Shown here piece after piece: positions 17,363-27,194 of a stretch of DNA of 64,000 nt (positions within the stretch are counted from its first letter, which is position 1; each line of letters opens with the position of its first letter). The notes below the pieces were generated by a model. That model was not told where the DNA came from, did not search any database, and saw only the letters and a list, made by a program, of their open reading frames with translations. A program made the translations under genes and the position numbers. This DNA comes from Candidatus Heimdallarchaeota archaeon (GTDB lineage: Archaea > Asgardarchaeota > Heimdallarchaeia > JABLTI01): the NCBI GenBank assembly GCA_019058275.1, contig JAHLVW010000101.1:1-64000 (forward strand), written 5' to 3'.

Positions 17363-18091
17363 TTAGGATTTAGCTGCTTCAGCAGGTTTTTCTTCAGCTT
17401 TAGGTTTACTTTCAGCTTCAGGTTTTGCTTCTGCTGGTTTTGGTGCTGCTGGTGGAGCTTTAACAGGTAACGTAATTGTTGGTAAGTTAATTACCCTTGA
17501 TTTCCAAACATCTACATTTTGAATTGGATGAATTTTTCGTGCTTTCTTGTAAATGGCAGTAGCTATTTTCCCAGCTACAAGGTCTTTAACAAATGGTTCG
17601 TATGGAGTTCTAGCTGCTCTTTTTGTTATAGATTCATCCATGATCTTTCTTATTGCTCGTTCATGACTTGTTTTACATCTAAATGGAGTAAGTGCAATAA
17701 CACTTGCACGAATCTTTGCACCATCTTTTGTTATAACGTTGAAGATACCATCAATTCGAGTTCTTCTTCTTCTAATCATTGATCTTAAATAATCTCTTGT
17801 ATATTCATGTCCATGAAATTCTGAATAAGCATTGTCACCTTTTACTTTACTAACTTTAAAGGTGATTTTTACATGCATTTTCTTATAATCACCAGTAAGT
17901 TCCATTAGGGTAGTATTTAATGTTCTACCAATTACATACTCAGGTTCTGCAGAAGGAGTTTCTGCTATCTCCTCTCCACCAAACATTTTTGGAGTGAGAA
18001 TTTTATACCAAGTTTTCAAAGTGAACTTATCAACAACTCTTCTGCTTTCTCTTACTTTTCTTTTTTTTCCTCTACTTGATTTACTACTCAT
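17363..18091 (-). CDS. rps3ae: Small subunit ribosomal protein eS1 (S3Ae)
   Basis: Clear archaeal/eukaryotic eS1: KKRKVRESRRVVDKF, the LKTWYKILTPKMFGG block (28-42), YVIGRTLNTTLMELTGDY, and RRRRTRIDGIFNVITKDG. 242 residues. The last 35 are a low-complexity Ala/Lys/Pro/Glu tail not needed for the core fold and probably disordered. eS1 binds near the mRNA exit site of the 30S subunit. It is the last gene of a conserved archaeal cluster. Confidence 0.97.
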   Translation of the reverse strand: MSSKSSRGKKRKVRESRRVVDKFTLKTWYKILTPKMFGGEEIAETPSAEPEYVIGRTLNTTLMELTGDYKKMHVKITFKVSKVKGDNAYSEFHGHEYTRDYLRSMIRRRRTRIDGIFNVITKDGAKIRASVIALTPFRCKTSHERAIRKIMDESITKRAARTPYEPFVKDLVAGKIATAIYKKARKIHPIQNVDVWKSRVINLPTITLPVKAPPAAPKPAEAKPEAESKPKAEEKPAEAAKS

Positions 18092-18236
18092 TTTTTAATC
18101 TCCGTAATGTTGTTAACAACAATTACATTCATATGCTTACTTTTGCAATATCTTTTCAGATATATCCGAGACAAAAGAGTCACTATTAAAATATTTTGCT
18201 TACAGTTGAGAATAAAGAAAGCTGCTAATCTAGCAT

Positions 18237-18509
18237 TCATTCCTTTATACTTGTGATTGTTTTATAGGATAAGTCTATTTTCTCGAAATAATCTTCCAGT
18301 GTTGAAAACAAGTAATTTAACGAATTTTCTGATGTAATAGTTATTTGCAAATTACTACCATCAAGTTTGGATTGTGCTGTAACACCTTTTGGTGTCTCTT
18401 GATTCTCAGGTTCAGTAGATTTAGTTATTGCTTGTGCAACATCATCATTTTCAAAAACCAGTTGTACTGTTATTTCAGAATATATTTGATCCCTCTTTTC
18501 AGATAACAA
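18237..18509 (-). CDS. pcc1: KEOPS subunit Pcc1-like protein
   Basis: 90 residues with the Pcc1 pattern: an N-terminal strand (SEITVQLVFEN), a helix with DDVAQAITKSTEPEN, then two strands around a LDGSNLQITITSE turn and a C-terminal helix (SLNYLFSTLEDYFEKI). Pcc1 is the dimerisation subunit of the KEOPS complex, which makes t6A37 in ANN-decoding tRNAs. Context strengthens the call: archaeal genomes commonly have this gene between recJ and rps3ae. TTG start, 21 bp after recJ. Confidence 0.85.
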   Translation of the reverse strand: MLSEKRDQIYSEITVQLVFENDDVAQAITKSTEPENQETPKGVTAQSKLDGSNLQITITSENSLNYLFSTLEDYFEKIDLSYKTITSIKE

Positions 18510-18530
18510 TGAATATTCCTCACTTAATTA

Positions 18531-20111
18531 TTACGTTTTTGGTTTAGTTTTACTTTTTGTAGCTTTAGATGTTAATTTACTTTTAGCTGATGTACTTTTC
18601 GTTGTTTTAGGTTTAGGTTTCTTTGCAGGTTCCTTAGCATCTTTAGCATGTAATTGCTTTTCCAATGCAGCGTTTAGACTTTCAATTAGCAATTTCTCTG
18701 TTCCTTTAGGAATCCTTGCTCCTGCAGCTATATTGTGACCTCCACCTTCAGCTTCAGAACCAATTGATGAGACTGCTTCTCTTAATGCTAAACCAAGATC
18801 CAAGCCTTGTGATACTAAAGCTCCAGTACCTCTACTACTAATTTTAACCGTACCATCTTCAGAATTAGCCATACTAACTAAAGGTTTATTCTTTTCAATG
18901 AATTTCCTAGTTGAAATAGCTATTGAAGTAACAGTACCAATCATAGTGTCATCAATAAGATCTCTACCATCAAAAACAATTACGTTAGAATATTCCTTAA
19001 GATGTTCACTATCTTGATTGAAGATTTCAATAAATTTGGAGATTTTTCTACGATAGTCTCTCATTATATCTTCTGCTTCTTGTAAGAGAAACTTACGTTC
19101 TCCCATACAAATACCAATAGCTATACCTGTAGCATTAAGCCGTCCACATGAGTTTAGCAATGAACCAAATTCACGTGCATCTCTTAGCAAAGTTCCTGGA
19201 GTTTCTTTTGTTAATGTATAAACCATACCAAGAATGCTTTGAGATTCTTCTGCTGTCATTCCCATTGATAATCCATATGTAATCAAGTTATCAACTAACA
19301 TTATTCGTTCTTCTTGCGATAAGTCCTGAATGGTTCTCCAATCATTACCTTTTTGTTGGGGTATACCTGTGTCTCTCATAAACCTAATACACATATCTCC
19401 ATCGCCAGTTAAACCTGGGAGAAACGGATCAGTTGTATATTCCAATGCTCGATAAATTGGTCTTGTTTCACGACCGAATAATCTAATATCTAGTTTTTCT
19501 TCTAGAATTCCAGCTTTAACCCCATCATCAACAATTATTTTGTTGAGTTCAGTCAGAGAATTTTTCTCACCTTTATCTTGTCTATCTGCGAGTGCACCTA
19601 CAATTGCTATGCTTGCAGAATCAACATTTTTTGGATCCAGCTGATTTGCAAAGAAGTAACTTAATCCAGCACCTGATACTTGATTTGCTCCATCATAATT
19701 GTATTCAAATGGATTGACATGAATAATGGACTCAGATTTAGGTGGTGTGAGTGATGGATGGTGATCAAGAATAATGATATTCCTATTACTAAGATACATG
19801 TTAATTCCCTCAAGTTGTCCACTACCAAAATCTGTAAATATTATTGTTTCAACTTCCTTCATCATTGATAATTCACTGATTATTGGTAGTTCCAATTGTC
19901 TTACACAGCGTATGTGATAGGGGATATATGCTCGGTGAAGTGCTTTGCCAACAATTCCTGCGGAAGTTAAACCATCAGCATCAAGGTGACTTACACAAAG
20001 TATGGTATTTTTGGAATCTTTTACCACATCAATCGTTTCAGCGATTTTTGATATGATTCCCTTGAAATTTCCTTTTGGTTTCTTAGCAGTAGACAAATAC
20101 TTACACCACAC
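18531..20111 (-). CDS. Archaeal RecJ-like single-strand exonuclease (DHH family)
   Basis: DHH phosphoesterase with SHLDADG (41-47), TDFGSG (93-98) and DHHPS (116-120), and a C-terminal DHHA1 motif GGHNIAAGA. These are the metal-binding and substrate-binding blocks of the archaeal RecJ/GAN group, whose best-studied member associates with GINS at the replication fork. 526 residues; the last 55 are a Lys/Thr/Pro/Ser repeat tail, likely disordered and nucleic-acid binding. Start GTG 20111; TTG at 20096 (behind GGTGTAAGTAT) may be the true start. Confidence 0.9.
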   Translation of the reverse strand: MWCKYLSTAKKPKGNFKGIISKIAETIDVVKDSKNTILCVSHLDADGLTSAGIVGKALHRAYIPYHIRCVRQLELPIISELSMMKEVETIIFTDFGSGQLEGINMYLSNRNIIILDHHPSLTPPKSESIIHVNPFEYNYDGANQVSGAGLSYFFANQLDPKNVDSASIAIVGALADRQDKGEKNSLTELNKIIVDDGVKAGILEEKLDIRLFGRETRPIYRALEYTTDPFLPGLTGDGDMCIRFMRDTGIPQQKGNDWRTIQDLSQEERIMLVDNLITYGLSMGMTAEESQSILGMVYTLTKETPGTLLRDAREFGSLLNSCGRLNATGIAIGICMGERKFLLQEAEDIMRDYRRKISKFIEIFNQDSEHLKEYSNVIVFDGRDLIDDTMIGTVTSIAISTRKFIEKNKPLVSMANSEDGTVKISSRGTGALVSQGLDLGLALREAVSSIGSEAEGGGHNIAAGARIPKGTEKLLIESLNAALEKQLHAKDAKEPAKKPKPKTTKSTSAKSKLTSKATKSKTKPKT

Positions 20112-20202
20112 AAGAGTTAGAGATGTGTTATTTAATTACATTTTGTGTATTTTTACTTAAAAACTAGCTAATAATCTGTATAAAAGAAAAAGATAAAAGA
20201 GG

Positions 20203-20224
20203 GTAAATCTGCAAGCAGATTTAC
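20203..20224 (-). terminator. Hairpin between uS15 and recJ
   Basis: Perfect 10-bp inverted repeat GTAAATCTGC / GCAGATTTAC with a 2-nt loop, 22 bp past the uS15 stop. On the minus strand it is followed by CCTCTTTTATCTTTTTCTTTT. It may terminate most transcripts after uS15, or attenuate read-through into recJ. Confidence 0.65.
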
Positions 20225-20246
20225 ATTTATCAAATAAGAAAATGAA

Positions 20247-20702
20247 TTATCTGATAATTGTTGCTGCTGTGGCAGGATTATACTTGAATGATTTCGGAAT
20301 TATGCCCTTCTTTTGATAATATCTCTGAAGACGTCTTATCTTTGCTTCAATTTTTTGTAAACCATATCTAGAATGTAAATCCTTAGGATGACCATCTAAA
20401 TGTCGTCTTAAAGACATTGCTCTTCGCACTAGATTTCTAAAATCTTCTGGATATTCAGGATAAACTCCTTCTCTTTGCATAACTTCAGTTATTTTCTTTC
20501 TAATAACTAATTTAGAATATGGAATACCATAAGTATCTCTTAATGTAGTACCAATCATAGCTGAAGTCAAACCTTGTTTTGCAAGGTCAACAATTTTCTG
20601 TTCAATTTCCTCAGGTGTTTGGTTGATCCACTCAGGAATAGTTGCATGAGGTGGTCTTTTAGAACCTGATTTTCCTTTACGTCTTGTATGCATTCTTGCC
20701 AT
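20247..20702 (-). CDS. rps15: Small subunit ribosomal protein uS15
   Basis: 151 residues starting MARMHTRRKGKSGS, the usual archaeal N-terminus. It carries the archaeal extension (WINQTPEEIEQKIVDLAKQG) before the S15 core, which includes the rRNA-binding region RRHLDGHPKDLHSRYGLQKIE read in parts. The open frame extends upstream to 20822, but those 40 residues have no family counterpart, and ATG 20700-20702 lies behind GGTGAAT, so it is chosen. First gene of the uS15-RecJ-Pcc1-eS1 cluster. Confidence 0.96.
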   Translation of the reverse strand: MARMHTRRKGKSGSKRPPHATIPEWINQTPEEIEQKIVDLAKQGLTSAMIGTTLRDTYGIPYSKLVIRKKITEVMQREGVYPEYPEDFRNLVRRAMSLRRHLDGHPKDLHSRYGLQKIEAKIRRLQRYYQKKGIIPKSFKYNPATAATIIR

Positions 20703-20921
20703 ATTATTCACCAGTTTGTTCTGATGTTTCGTATCTGAGCACCATTCCTTTTCCATACAGATGGATTTGGCAAATCCTTGGGAAAAAGTGGCCCGATTAC
20801 GAACAGACAGCATCTCAGCCATCTTACCATTTATTCAAAAGAATAATGATACTAATTCAGATTCAAAAATTTTACATTATTAAATATTGTTATTGAATGC
20901 CAAATATATGAGAACAAAACA

Positions 20922-21824
20922 TTATTTCAGAAGATCTTCATTCAATTCAAATTTGAAAATAACTCTAGCTTTTCCGCCTATTTTTACTGATTTTATTCCA
21001 TCATTTGTTGCCTTAATTTTAACCTCTATTTTACCAGATCGTTCCATTGATTCACCTTGTTCAATGATTAACGTGCCAGGTTGGGCAAAACCCTTGCTGA
21101 CAAGATAAGCACCAAGAGCTCCATTTGCCATTCCGGAAACAGCAGTTTCAGGTGCACCCCTGATAGGTTCAAATTGTCTTGAGTAACAAGTGGAACCATC
21201 TAAATAAGTGTCAAATGTGTAAAGGTGCAAACCAGTTACTTTTAATCTACGACATAGCCTTTCTACTTCATCAAATTTCGGAACTAGTGCATCAGTCATT
21301 TCTTTACTCGAGATTAATACCAATAATTTTGGACTTCCAGTATCAGCTATAATTAAAGGCAATTTATCATTTGTTTCAATCTTATCTGTCCTTATACCCA
21401 AAATATCAGCTAGTTTCTGTTTGTTAATCTCAACTTCTCGAAACTTAGGTTTCTTTTGAGTCATGTAGACTTTATCTACGGAGTTATTTTTCCATTTGAT
21501 TTCAACAGGAAATATTCCTTGTTTTGTTTCAATCTTCATAGAGGTCTTACTATTTTCAGGAACAATTTTGCCAAGCTCAGCTAGTAACCAAAGACAAGCA
21601 ATTGTTGCATGTCCACTTATAGGAACTTCTTTCTTTGGAGTGAAAAATTCAATCTTTAGATCAGCCTTCAGACTTTTTGAAATAAATGCAGTTATTGGCA
21701 GATTCATTTCTCGAGTAATAGATTCTCTTTGTTCAATTGAAAACTGTTCTTCAAAATCAATAGCAACAGCTGTAGGATTTCCAAGAAAGGGTTTATCAGT
21801 GAAAGCGTCAACTTGATAAAGCAA
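20922..21824 (-). CDS. PhzF-family isomerase-like protein
   Basis: Starts YQVDAFTDKPFLGNPTAVAI, the PhzF signature; the following strand-helix contains MNLPITAFIS with the position of the family's catalytic Glu (FEEQ/REM region), and ISGHATIAC at about 73-81 carries the conserved GHAT. 300 residues spanning the two-barrel DAP-epimerase-like fold. PhzF homologues act on varied metabolites; the substrate here is unknown, and phenazine synthesis is not implied. TTG start at 21822-21824. Confidence 0.9.
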   Translation of the reverse strand: MLYQVDAFTDKPFLGNPTAVAIDFEEQFSIEQRESITREMNLPITAFISKSLKADLKIEFFTPKKEVPISGHATIACLWLLAELGKIVPENSKTSMKIETKQGIFPVEIKWKNNSVDKVYMTQKKPKFREVEINKQKLADILGIRTDKIETNDKLPLIIADTGSPKLLVLISSKEMTDALVPKFDEVERLCRRLKVTGLHLYTFDTYLDGSTCYSRQFEPIRGAPETAVSGMANGALGAYLVSKGFAQPGTLIIEQGESMERSGKIEVKIKATNDGIKSVKIGGKARVIFKFELNEDLLK

Positions 21825-22042
21825 AACTTTTTTTATCTCCTGTAAATAGTCTTGTTATAATTTAAATTGTAAATTCTTCATTCTGTAAGAATATAAAAAT
21901 TTTTCTTAGAAAGTAGGAAAACAAGCAAATCAATTGATTGAATATGGATTCAATTTGAAAAAATTTTAGTATGGAAAAAGGCATTACCAAATAGATAATA
22001 AGTGTCAAACCATAATTGCTGTAAATACTTGAGGTTAAAATA

Positions 22043-22909
22043 GTGCCAAAGAAGAAGAAAAAGAACAATGCTGATTCTGAACAGCAAGTTGAGAAAGAGG
22101 AACCAAAAAAGAAAAAGAAACGAGAAAGGAAAAAAAGAAACGAGAAACTACCAAAGAAAATTAAGCTAAGTGAAAAAGATCTCAAGAAGAAAGCTGAAAT
22201 AGAAAATAATGTTTACAATTTGCTATTTGATGATATTAATTTGTTTTTGAATGAAATACCTCATATGAGTATGAAATCCTTAAGACAAAAACTGGTTCTA
22301 ATTGATGGGAAACTACTATGGGTAGAGAAACATACTGAGATGGAATTTACAGAAGAGGAAGGATCAGAGGATATTATAGATCTAGAAATGCAAATGCTAG
22401 AAATGGGTGTAGAATTAGAAACTGCAGAAGAAATGAAAATGGCTTTTACTTCAGACTCCCCAGGGTTTGATTTAGAAGCATTCAAAGATGAAATTGAAGA
22501 AACAAAAACATTTGGTGATAATATCAAAGATATACTGAAGGATTTCGAGGATGATGATATTGAAAAACCAATTGATGATTTAATGTCAAAATTCATTCTT
22601 TATGATTTAAGGGCATCAATCGAGAGAGCAATTAATGAAGTTTTTAGATTAGAAGGGAAAATAAAGAAACTGAAAAAACAAGAAGGACAAGAGAAGAAAG
22701 TTCAGGAATTAGAGAGTGAACAGAAAAAGGTTACAAGAAGTAATTTGAAAGACATGATTACGAAATTGAAGAAAGAAAAGCTAAAATTAATTTTACCTGA
22801 AGAAAAAATAGCTGAATTTAAAAAATTAACAAAGAACCAAATAGTAGCAATGAAAGCAAAAGAAGAGAAAGCATTGGAAGAAATGGTCGGAAATTTGTTG
22901 AAGGAATAA
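22043..22909 (+). CDS. Lys/Glu-rich coiled-coil protein
   Basis: 288 residues; an N-terminal run of Lys-rich sequence (residues 1-55, nuclear-localisation-like basic patches by composition only), an acidic middle (Glu/Asp-rich 95-180) and a C-terminal coiled coil (about 190-260). No enzyme motif, membrane segment or signal peptide. The charge layout suggests a scaffold or nucleic-acid/ribosome-associated protein, but that is speculation. GTG start. The next gene follows 15-39 bp downstream, so they are probably cotranscribed. Confidence 0.6.
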   Translation: MPKKKKKNNADSEQQVEKEEPKKKKKRERKKRNEKLPKKIKLSEKDLKKKAEIENNVYNLLFDDINLFLNEIPHMSMKSLRQKLVLIDGKLLWVEKHTEMEFTEEEGSEDIIDLEMQMLEMGVELETAEEMKMAFTSDSPGFDLEAFKDEIEETKTFGDNIKDILKDFEDDDIEKPIDDLMSKFILYDLRASIERAINEVFRLEGKIKKLKKQEGQEKKVQELESEQKKVTRSNLKDMITKLKKEKLKLILPEEKIAEFKKLTKNQIVAMKAKEEKALEEMVGNLLKE

Positions 22910-22948
22910 AATAATAGAGGTGAAATGATTGTAAATAATGGTGATTAT

Positions 22949-23194
22949 ATGGAAGAGCAAGAAATTTTTGGAGTAGTATCAAAGAGAAACAATGTGTACA
23001 TTCTTGCAACAGAAGATGGTAAAGAGTACAAGTTATTTGCAATTAGTCCCTGGGAATCAGTTCCTCCAGAGTTTGATACTACCAAGTTTGCTGAATTTGT
23101 GAGTAAAAAAGTAAAAGCATCTGGTAGAGTTACAGAAGGAGAAATTTGGAATGCATTAGTGCACTGTCCCGATGAATCATACAAAAGCACCTAA
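22949..23194 (+). CDS. Small beta-rich hypothetical protein
   Basis: The frame opens at 22925, but ATG 22949 is preceded by GGTGATTAT at ideal spacing and begins MEEQEIFGVVSKRNN, so I take that start (81 residues). Successive short strands (IFGVVSKR, VYILATEDG, KEYKLFAI) and VKASGRVTEGE suggest a small OB-like barrel. It follows the coiled-coil gene closely. Family unknown; a similar-sized beta protein lies at 62636. Confidence 0.55.
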   Translation: MEEQEIFGVVSKRNNVYILATEDGKEYKLFAISPWESVPPEFDTTKFAEFVSKKVKASGRVTEGEIWNALVHCPDESYKST

Positions 23195-23259
23195 ATTTGA
23201 TGATTTGATTATGAAAGAAGAATAAAGAAAGAAATGATGGATTGATTTCTCATTCCATC

Positions 23260-24444
23260 TTATTGTTCTCTTTTACGACCATATTTTGTAGTATCGAAGA
23301 AAGGATATTTGACTACTTTTGCAGGATAGGGTCTATCTCTAATATTGATGATCAGTTCAGTATCAAGTTCAGTATATTCCAATGGTAAAATAGCCATAGC
23401 AATACCTTTACCTGTTAATGGTGATATAGAACCACTAGTAACTTCTCCAATCATCTTGCCATCCTTTTCAATATCATAACCATGTCTTGGTATACCCTTT
23501 TTGAGAAGTTCTAACCCAACTCTCTTCTGAGTCATTTCTTTTAATGTAAGTTTACCTTCTTCATTTACTGTAGGGTATTTCTTCTCGAGTGCGTCCTGAC
23601 CAATAAAGAAAACTTTAGTCATATCAATGAAGATACCTTGAATTCCTAAATCCATTTCAAAAGGATCGTAATCAGTTGTAAAGTCTTGACCTGATAGTGG
23701 TAAACCACCACCTAATCTTAAAGTATCTCGAGCACCAAGACCACAGGGAAGCAAACCAAAAGGTTTACCTGCGTCAAGAATTGCTTCCCAGAGTTTTATT
23801 GCAATTGAAGCAATGGTCTCTTTGGTTGCTATAACAGTTATTTCAAATCCATCTTCGCCTGTATAACCAGTTCTAGATGCTTTAACATCTATGCCAGCTA
23901 ATTTAGTTTCAAAATAACCCCAACTTCTGGGAATTTCATCTTCAGTCATTGACTCTAGAATTTTTATTGCTTTAGAACCTTGTAAAGCGAACATAGCTGA
24001 ATCTAAAGTAAAATCATAATAATTAATATCTAAATCTGATTTCCTTTGTTTTTCGTTATCAATGAATTTAATCATATGATTCCAGTCATTAACTCTTGGT
24101 CCTGCATTGCAAACAAAAATAACATAGTCCTCTCTTTTTCTCATGGTTACACAATCGTCAAGCATTCCTCCATTTTCATCTAATAAATAGCTATACCCAC
24201 ATCGACCATCTGCGAGTTTCATTAGATTCCTTGGAAGGATTTTATTGAGAATTGGGAAGACATCCTTCCCAGTAAAGCGAAATCGTCCCATATGGCTAAC
24301 GTCAAAAATACCTGCATTATCACGAACTGCCATATGCTCCTCTCTTATTGAAGAAAATTGCATAGGTAATGACCATCCACCAAAAGAAGCCATATCCCCA
24401 TGTTCTTTATGCCAATCATAAATTGGAGTTTTCATATCAGTCAT
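23260..24444 (-). CDS. gcvT: Aminomethyltransferase (glycine cleavage T protein)
   Basis: 394 residues. N-terminal FGGWSLPMQFSSIREEHMAVR with NAGIFDVSHMG (about 43-53) is the folate-binding T-protein block; SRTGYTGEDGFEI (about 194-206) and GLGARDTLRLGGGLPL are further hallmarks, and the C-terminal GCV_T barrel includes GEVTSGSISPLTGKGIAMA. It transfers the methylene group from aminomethyl-lipoyl H protein to tetrahydrofolate. No gcvH or gcvP genes are adjacent, so the rest of the system must be elsewhere. Confidence 0.95.
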   Translation of the reverse strand: MTDMKTPIYDWHKEHGDMASFGGWSLPMQFSSIREEHMAVRDNAGIFDVSHMGRFRFTGKDVFPILNKILPRNLMKLADGRCGYSYLLDENGGMLDDCVTMRKREDYVIFVCNAGPRVNDWNHMIKFIDNEKQRKSDLDINYYDFTLDSAMFALQGSKAIKILESMTEDEIPRSWGYFETKLAGIDVKASRTGYTGEDGFEITVIATKETIASIAIKLWEAILDAGKPFGLLPCGLGARDTLRLGGGLPLSGQDFTTDYDPFEMDLGIQGIFIDMTKVFFIGQDALEKKYPTVNEEGKLTLKEMTQKRVGLELLKKGIPRHGYDIEKDGKMIGEVTSGSISPLTGKGIAMAILPLEYTELDTELIINIRDRPYPAKVVKYPFFDTTKYGRKREQ

Positions 24445-24600
24445 TGTTAAACCTCGTTATTTTAAATAACAATAATTGTGATCTTTCTATTTAATCACAA
24501 ATAATTTCTTCTTTAAAAATTTTAAGGGAATATCTAGAATGGTAAATAAGTAAAAATAATTCAAATTCTTTGTTTTCATACAATTTTTGTGAGCTGAATT

Positions 24601-26082
24601 TTGTTGACACTTTCTAAAAAAGCAGTTATGATAGCTTTTATTCTATTTTGTTCATCATTTATACAACTTTTAATTTATCCTACTTTGGTTTTTGTTAATA
24701 GCGATCCGGTTATTGAAAACGAAGATCCATTTATAGTAGGTTTTTCAGAGGATATACTAATTTCCACAAATGATGGTGATTATGTTCATCATGTTGAACC
24801 AACATTGGCAATAGATTCAGATGGTAAGATTTTCGCTGGTTGGAAAAATGCTGATGGTCATAATACAAGAGGTGTAAGAGTAAGTTTTTCTAGATCAGAT
24901 GATAATGGAAAAACCTGGACAACACCTTATAATATGCCAATGTTTGAAGGTATTTTTACTGGGCAATCTGATCCTTGGTTTGCACTATATCAAGATATTA
25001 TCTATTACGCGTATCTAGAATATTCAAGAGCAATTACTTCTGATTTGTCACAGATAACTGTAGCCAAAAGTGATGATTATGGCTACTCTTGGTCAACAGT
25101 GAGTGCTACAAATGGTGATGATTTCGCTGATAAAGAAACAATGACGATAGATAGTTTGGGAAATATCTACGTTGCTTATGATGATATTTTGACTAATGGA
25201 ACTGTAATTGTAAGGATAACCCGTTCAATTAATGAAGGCGAAAGTTTTCAAGAAAGAGGGATAATTGCTGATAGTAGAATACATCCAATTGATCATGTTG
25301 GACCATATGTTACAACCAATAGTGAGAATGATGTATTTGTAACTTGGACTTGGATTACTACTGATTATTGGGGAGACATTTACATTACAAATTCAACTGA
25401 TCAAGGTGCAACATTTGAAACTAGACTAGATATCAATCCAACAAGTGAGAATGGAACTTTCACTATTGATCTGGCTGGACGACCAAAAGAAGTGACATTA
25501 CCAGTTATTAAGTTTGATAGTAATGATAGGTTATACATTCTTTGGTCTGAATTGATCGATCCGGATGGTTCTTGGGGTATCTTCTTACGATACTCAGATG
25601 ATAATGGTTTGACTTGGAGTTCTAGATATACAATTAATCAAATAGTAAATGGCAATCAATGGCAACCAGATATGGACATAGATTCGCAAGGTAGATTACA
25701 TATCTCTTATTATGACCAGCAAGGGAATAGCTATGGACCGTACTATCGTATAGCATATTTTTCAAGCTATTCGAGTACTGAACTAATAATAACAGATGCA
25801 ATACCAATAGCTAGTGATAATACTTCTACTGTTTATACAAGGCCAGGAGATTATTTCACTATAAGAGTAGACTCAGATGATATACCACATGTTGTTTGGA
25901 CAGATGGTAGAAATGAAGAGATGGATATATTCTATAGTCATGGAATAACTGCTGGGTTGTCATCTTTGCAGAAAGGATTAGCAATTGGAATACCAATTAG
26001 TGTCATTGTAATTGGAGTGTCATTATCTATTGTGATAATTACAAAAGAAAGAAAATACAAAAATAAAAGAAAGAGTGGATAA
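24601..26082 (+). CDS. Secreted, membrane-anchored Asp-box (sialidase-like) repeat protein
   Basis: N-terminal hydrophobic segment (about 8-32) as a signal peptide and a C-terminal helix (about 460-482) followed by a Lys/Arg-rich tail, so the bulk faces outside. Repeated Asp-box motifs S-x-D-x-G-x-T/S-W/F: SDDNGKTW, SDDYGYSW, SINEGESF, STDQGATF, SDDNGLTW. These mark the blades of a six-bladed propeller as in sialidases and BNR proteins. The catalytic Arg triad of true sialidases is not evident, so binding or another glycosidase role is possible. TTG start. Confidence 0.75.
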   Translation: MLTLSKKAVMIAFILFCSSFIQLLIYPTLVFVNSDPVIENEDPFIVGFSEDILISTNDGDYVHHVEPTLAIDSDGKIFAGWKNADGHNTRGVRVSFSRSDDNGKTWTTPYNMPMFEGIFTGQSDPWFALYQDIIYYAYLEYSRAITSDLSQITVAKSDDYGYSWSTVSATNGDDFADKETMTIDSLGNIYVAYDDILTNGTVIVRITRSINEGESFQERGIIADSRIHPIDHVGPYVTTNSENDVFVTWTWITTDYWGDIYITNSTDQGATFETRLDINPTSENGTFTIDLAGRPKEVTLPVIKFDSNDRLYILWSELIDPDGSWGIFLRYSDDNGLTWSSRYTINQIVNGNQWQPDMDIDSQGRLHISYYDQQGNSYGPYYRIAYFSSYSSTELIITDAIPIASDNTSTVYTRPGDYFTIRVDSDDIPHVVWTDGRNEEMDIFYSHGITAGLSSLQKGLAIGIPISVIVIGVSLSIVIITKERKYKNKRKSG

Positions 26083-26126
26083 ATTATCTCAGTTCTTCAG
26101 TTAGTTTCTTCACATTAGTAACTGTT

Positions 26127-27017
26127 TCATTTGAAAATCCACTCTTTATCCCATGTACCAATATATGAGAAAGCTAACGAATTAGGACCTGTATGAATAC
26201 CTACCAAAGGATTTGCTTCAAAAAAGTTGATTGTTATACTACCAGTATTCTCGTTCTCTATTGCTTCTAATATTCCTTGAGCCATAGATGAATTCCTTGT
26301 ATGCCAAAAGAATACCTCATTGAATTCTGTGTTCTCAAGAATCTTTTTGCCAAATTTCTTCAGCTGTGGAACTATTTTCTTTTTCTGTAAAACACCTGCT
26401 CCTTGAATTACTCCTTCATTCATGTATAGAACAGGATTTAGACCGAATGTCGTTGCTAATAATTTTTTAGCTCGGCCGATATGACCTGATAAGTATAAGT
26501 AGTTTAAATTCTGAAAAACAAAAACTGTTCTTATTTTCTTGTAGCTTGACTCTAAAGATTTTAAAATCTGATCCTTTGACTTGTTTTCATAAGCCATTTT
26601 AGAAGCGAAGAGTGCTAAAATTCCAACACCTGTGGTTATTTGCTTAGAATCAAAGATTGTTATGTCTTTATCTGGAAAATTGTCAGTAACAAATATTCTT
26701 GCATAGTCATTGATATTTGACATTTCACCAGAGAGGAATATAGCAATAACTGATTTACCTTTAGTCAATGCTTCATTAAAACCAGTCATTAATTCATTGG
26801 GTGTAGGAATAGATGTATTTGGGAGATTTTCTTTATTACATGCTGCTAACTTTTTATAAAACTCATCTCGAGTAATTTCATTTCTATCCACACCCCAACA
26901 ACGATATACTGCATCTTCAAATGTAATTCGATAGGGCAAAACAGTAATATTGTATTTTTCGATCATCTCATTTGTGAGATTGCCCACCCCATCGGTAACT
27001 ATCGCTACCTCTTTCAT
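26127..27017 (-). CDS. DegV family (fatty-acid-binding) protein, copy 1
   Basis: EVAIVTDGVGNLTNEM opens the family's D-S/G-x-x-(D/N)-L pattern; NTSIPTPNELMTGF, FLSGEMSNINDYAR and the C-terminal GIHTGPNSLAFSYIG complete the DegV blocks. Bacterial DegV/FakB proteins bind single fatty acids and present them to a kinase (FakA); no FakA-like kinase is visible in this window. This copy is the most divergent of three: Gly replaces the usual Ser/Ala in TD(S/A), and RCWGVDRNEIT precedes the lid. The frame opens at 27029 (GTG); ATG 27017 is an equally good start and is used here. Confidence 0.85.
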   Translation of the reverse strand: MKEVAIVTDGVGNLTNEMIEKYNITVLPYRITFEDAVYRCWGVDRNEITRDEFYKKLAACNKENLPNTSIPTPNELMTGFNEALTKGKSVIAIFLSGEMSNINDYARIFVTDNFPDKDITIFDSKQITTGVGILALFASKMAYENKSKDQILKSLESSYKKIRTVFVFQNLNYLYLSGHIGRAKKLLATTFGLNPVLYMNEGVIQGAGVLQKKKIVPQLKKFGKKILENTEFNEVFFWHTRNSSMAQGILEAIENENTGSITINFFEANPLVGIHTGPNSLAFSYIGTWDKEWIFK

Positions 27018-27194
27018 AGTTGAGATCACTTCAATAGGTTGTTAAAGCCTAAGCTTCGATAGATAGTAATTACTAAACATTTGATTCTAGATATAAAAAG
27101 TTTAATCTGAAAATTAGTTTTTAATTATGTCATTATAAGCTTCGAATATTATTACCAATAATCTAATTTTTGGAATATTAGTCATAAAAGAAAT

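Noticed and set aside
20703..20822. 40-residue N-terminal extension of uS15
   Set aside because: No counterpart in archaeal uS15; ATG 20702 has GGTGAAT upstream and begins at the family start.
21862..22185. Minus-strand Phe/Ser-rich frame of 107 codons
   Set aside because: Antisense shadow of the Lys-rich start of the coiled-coil gene; runs of Phe come from runs of AAG/AAA.
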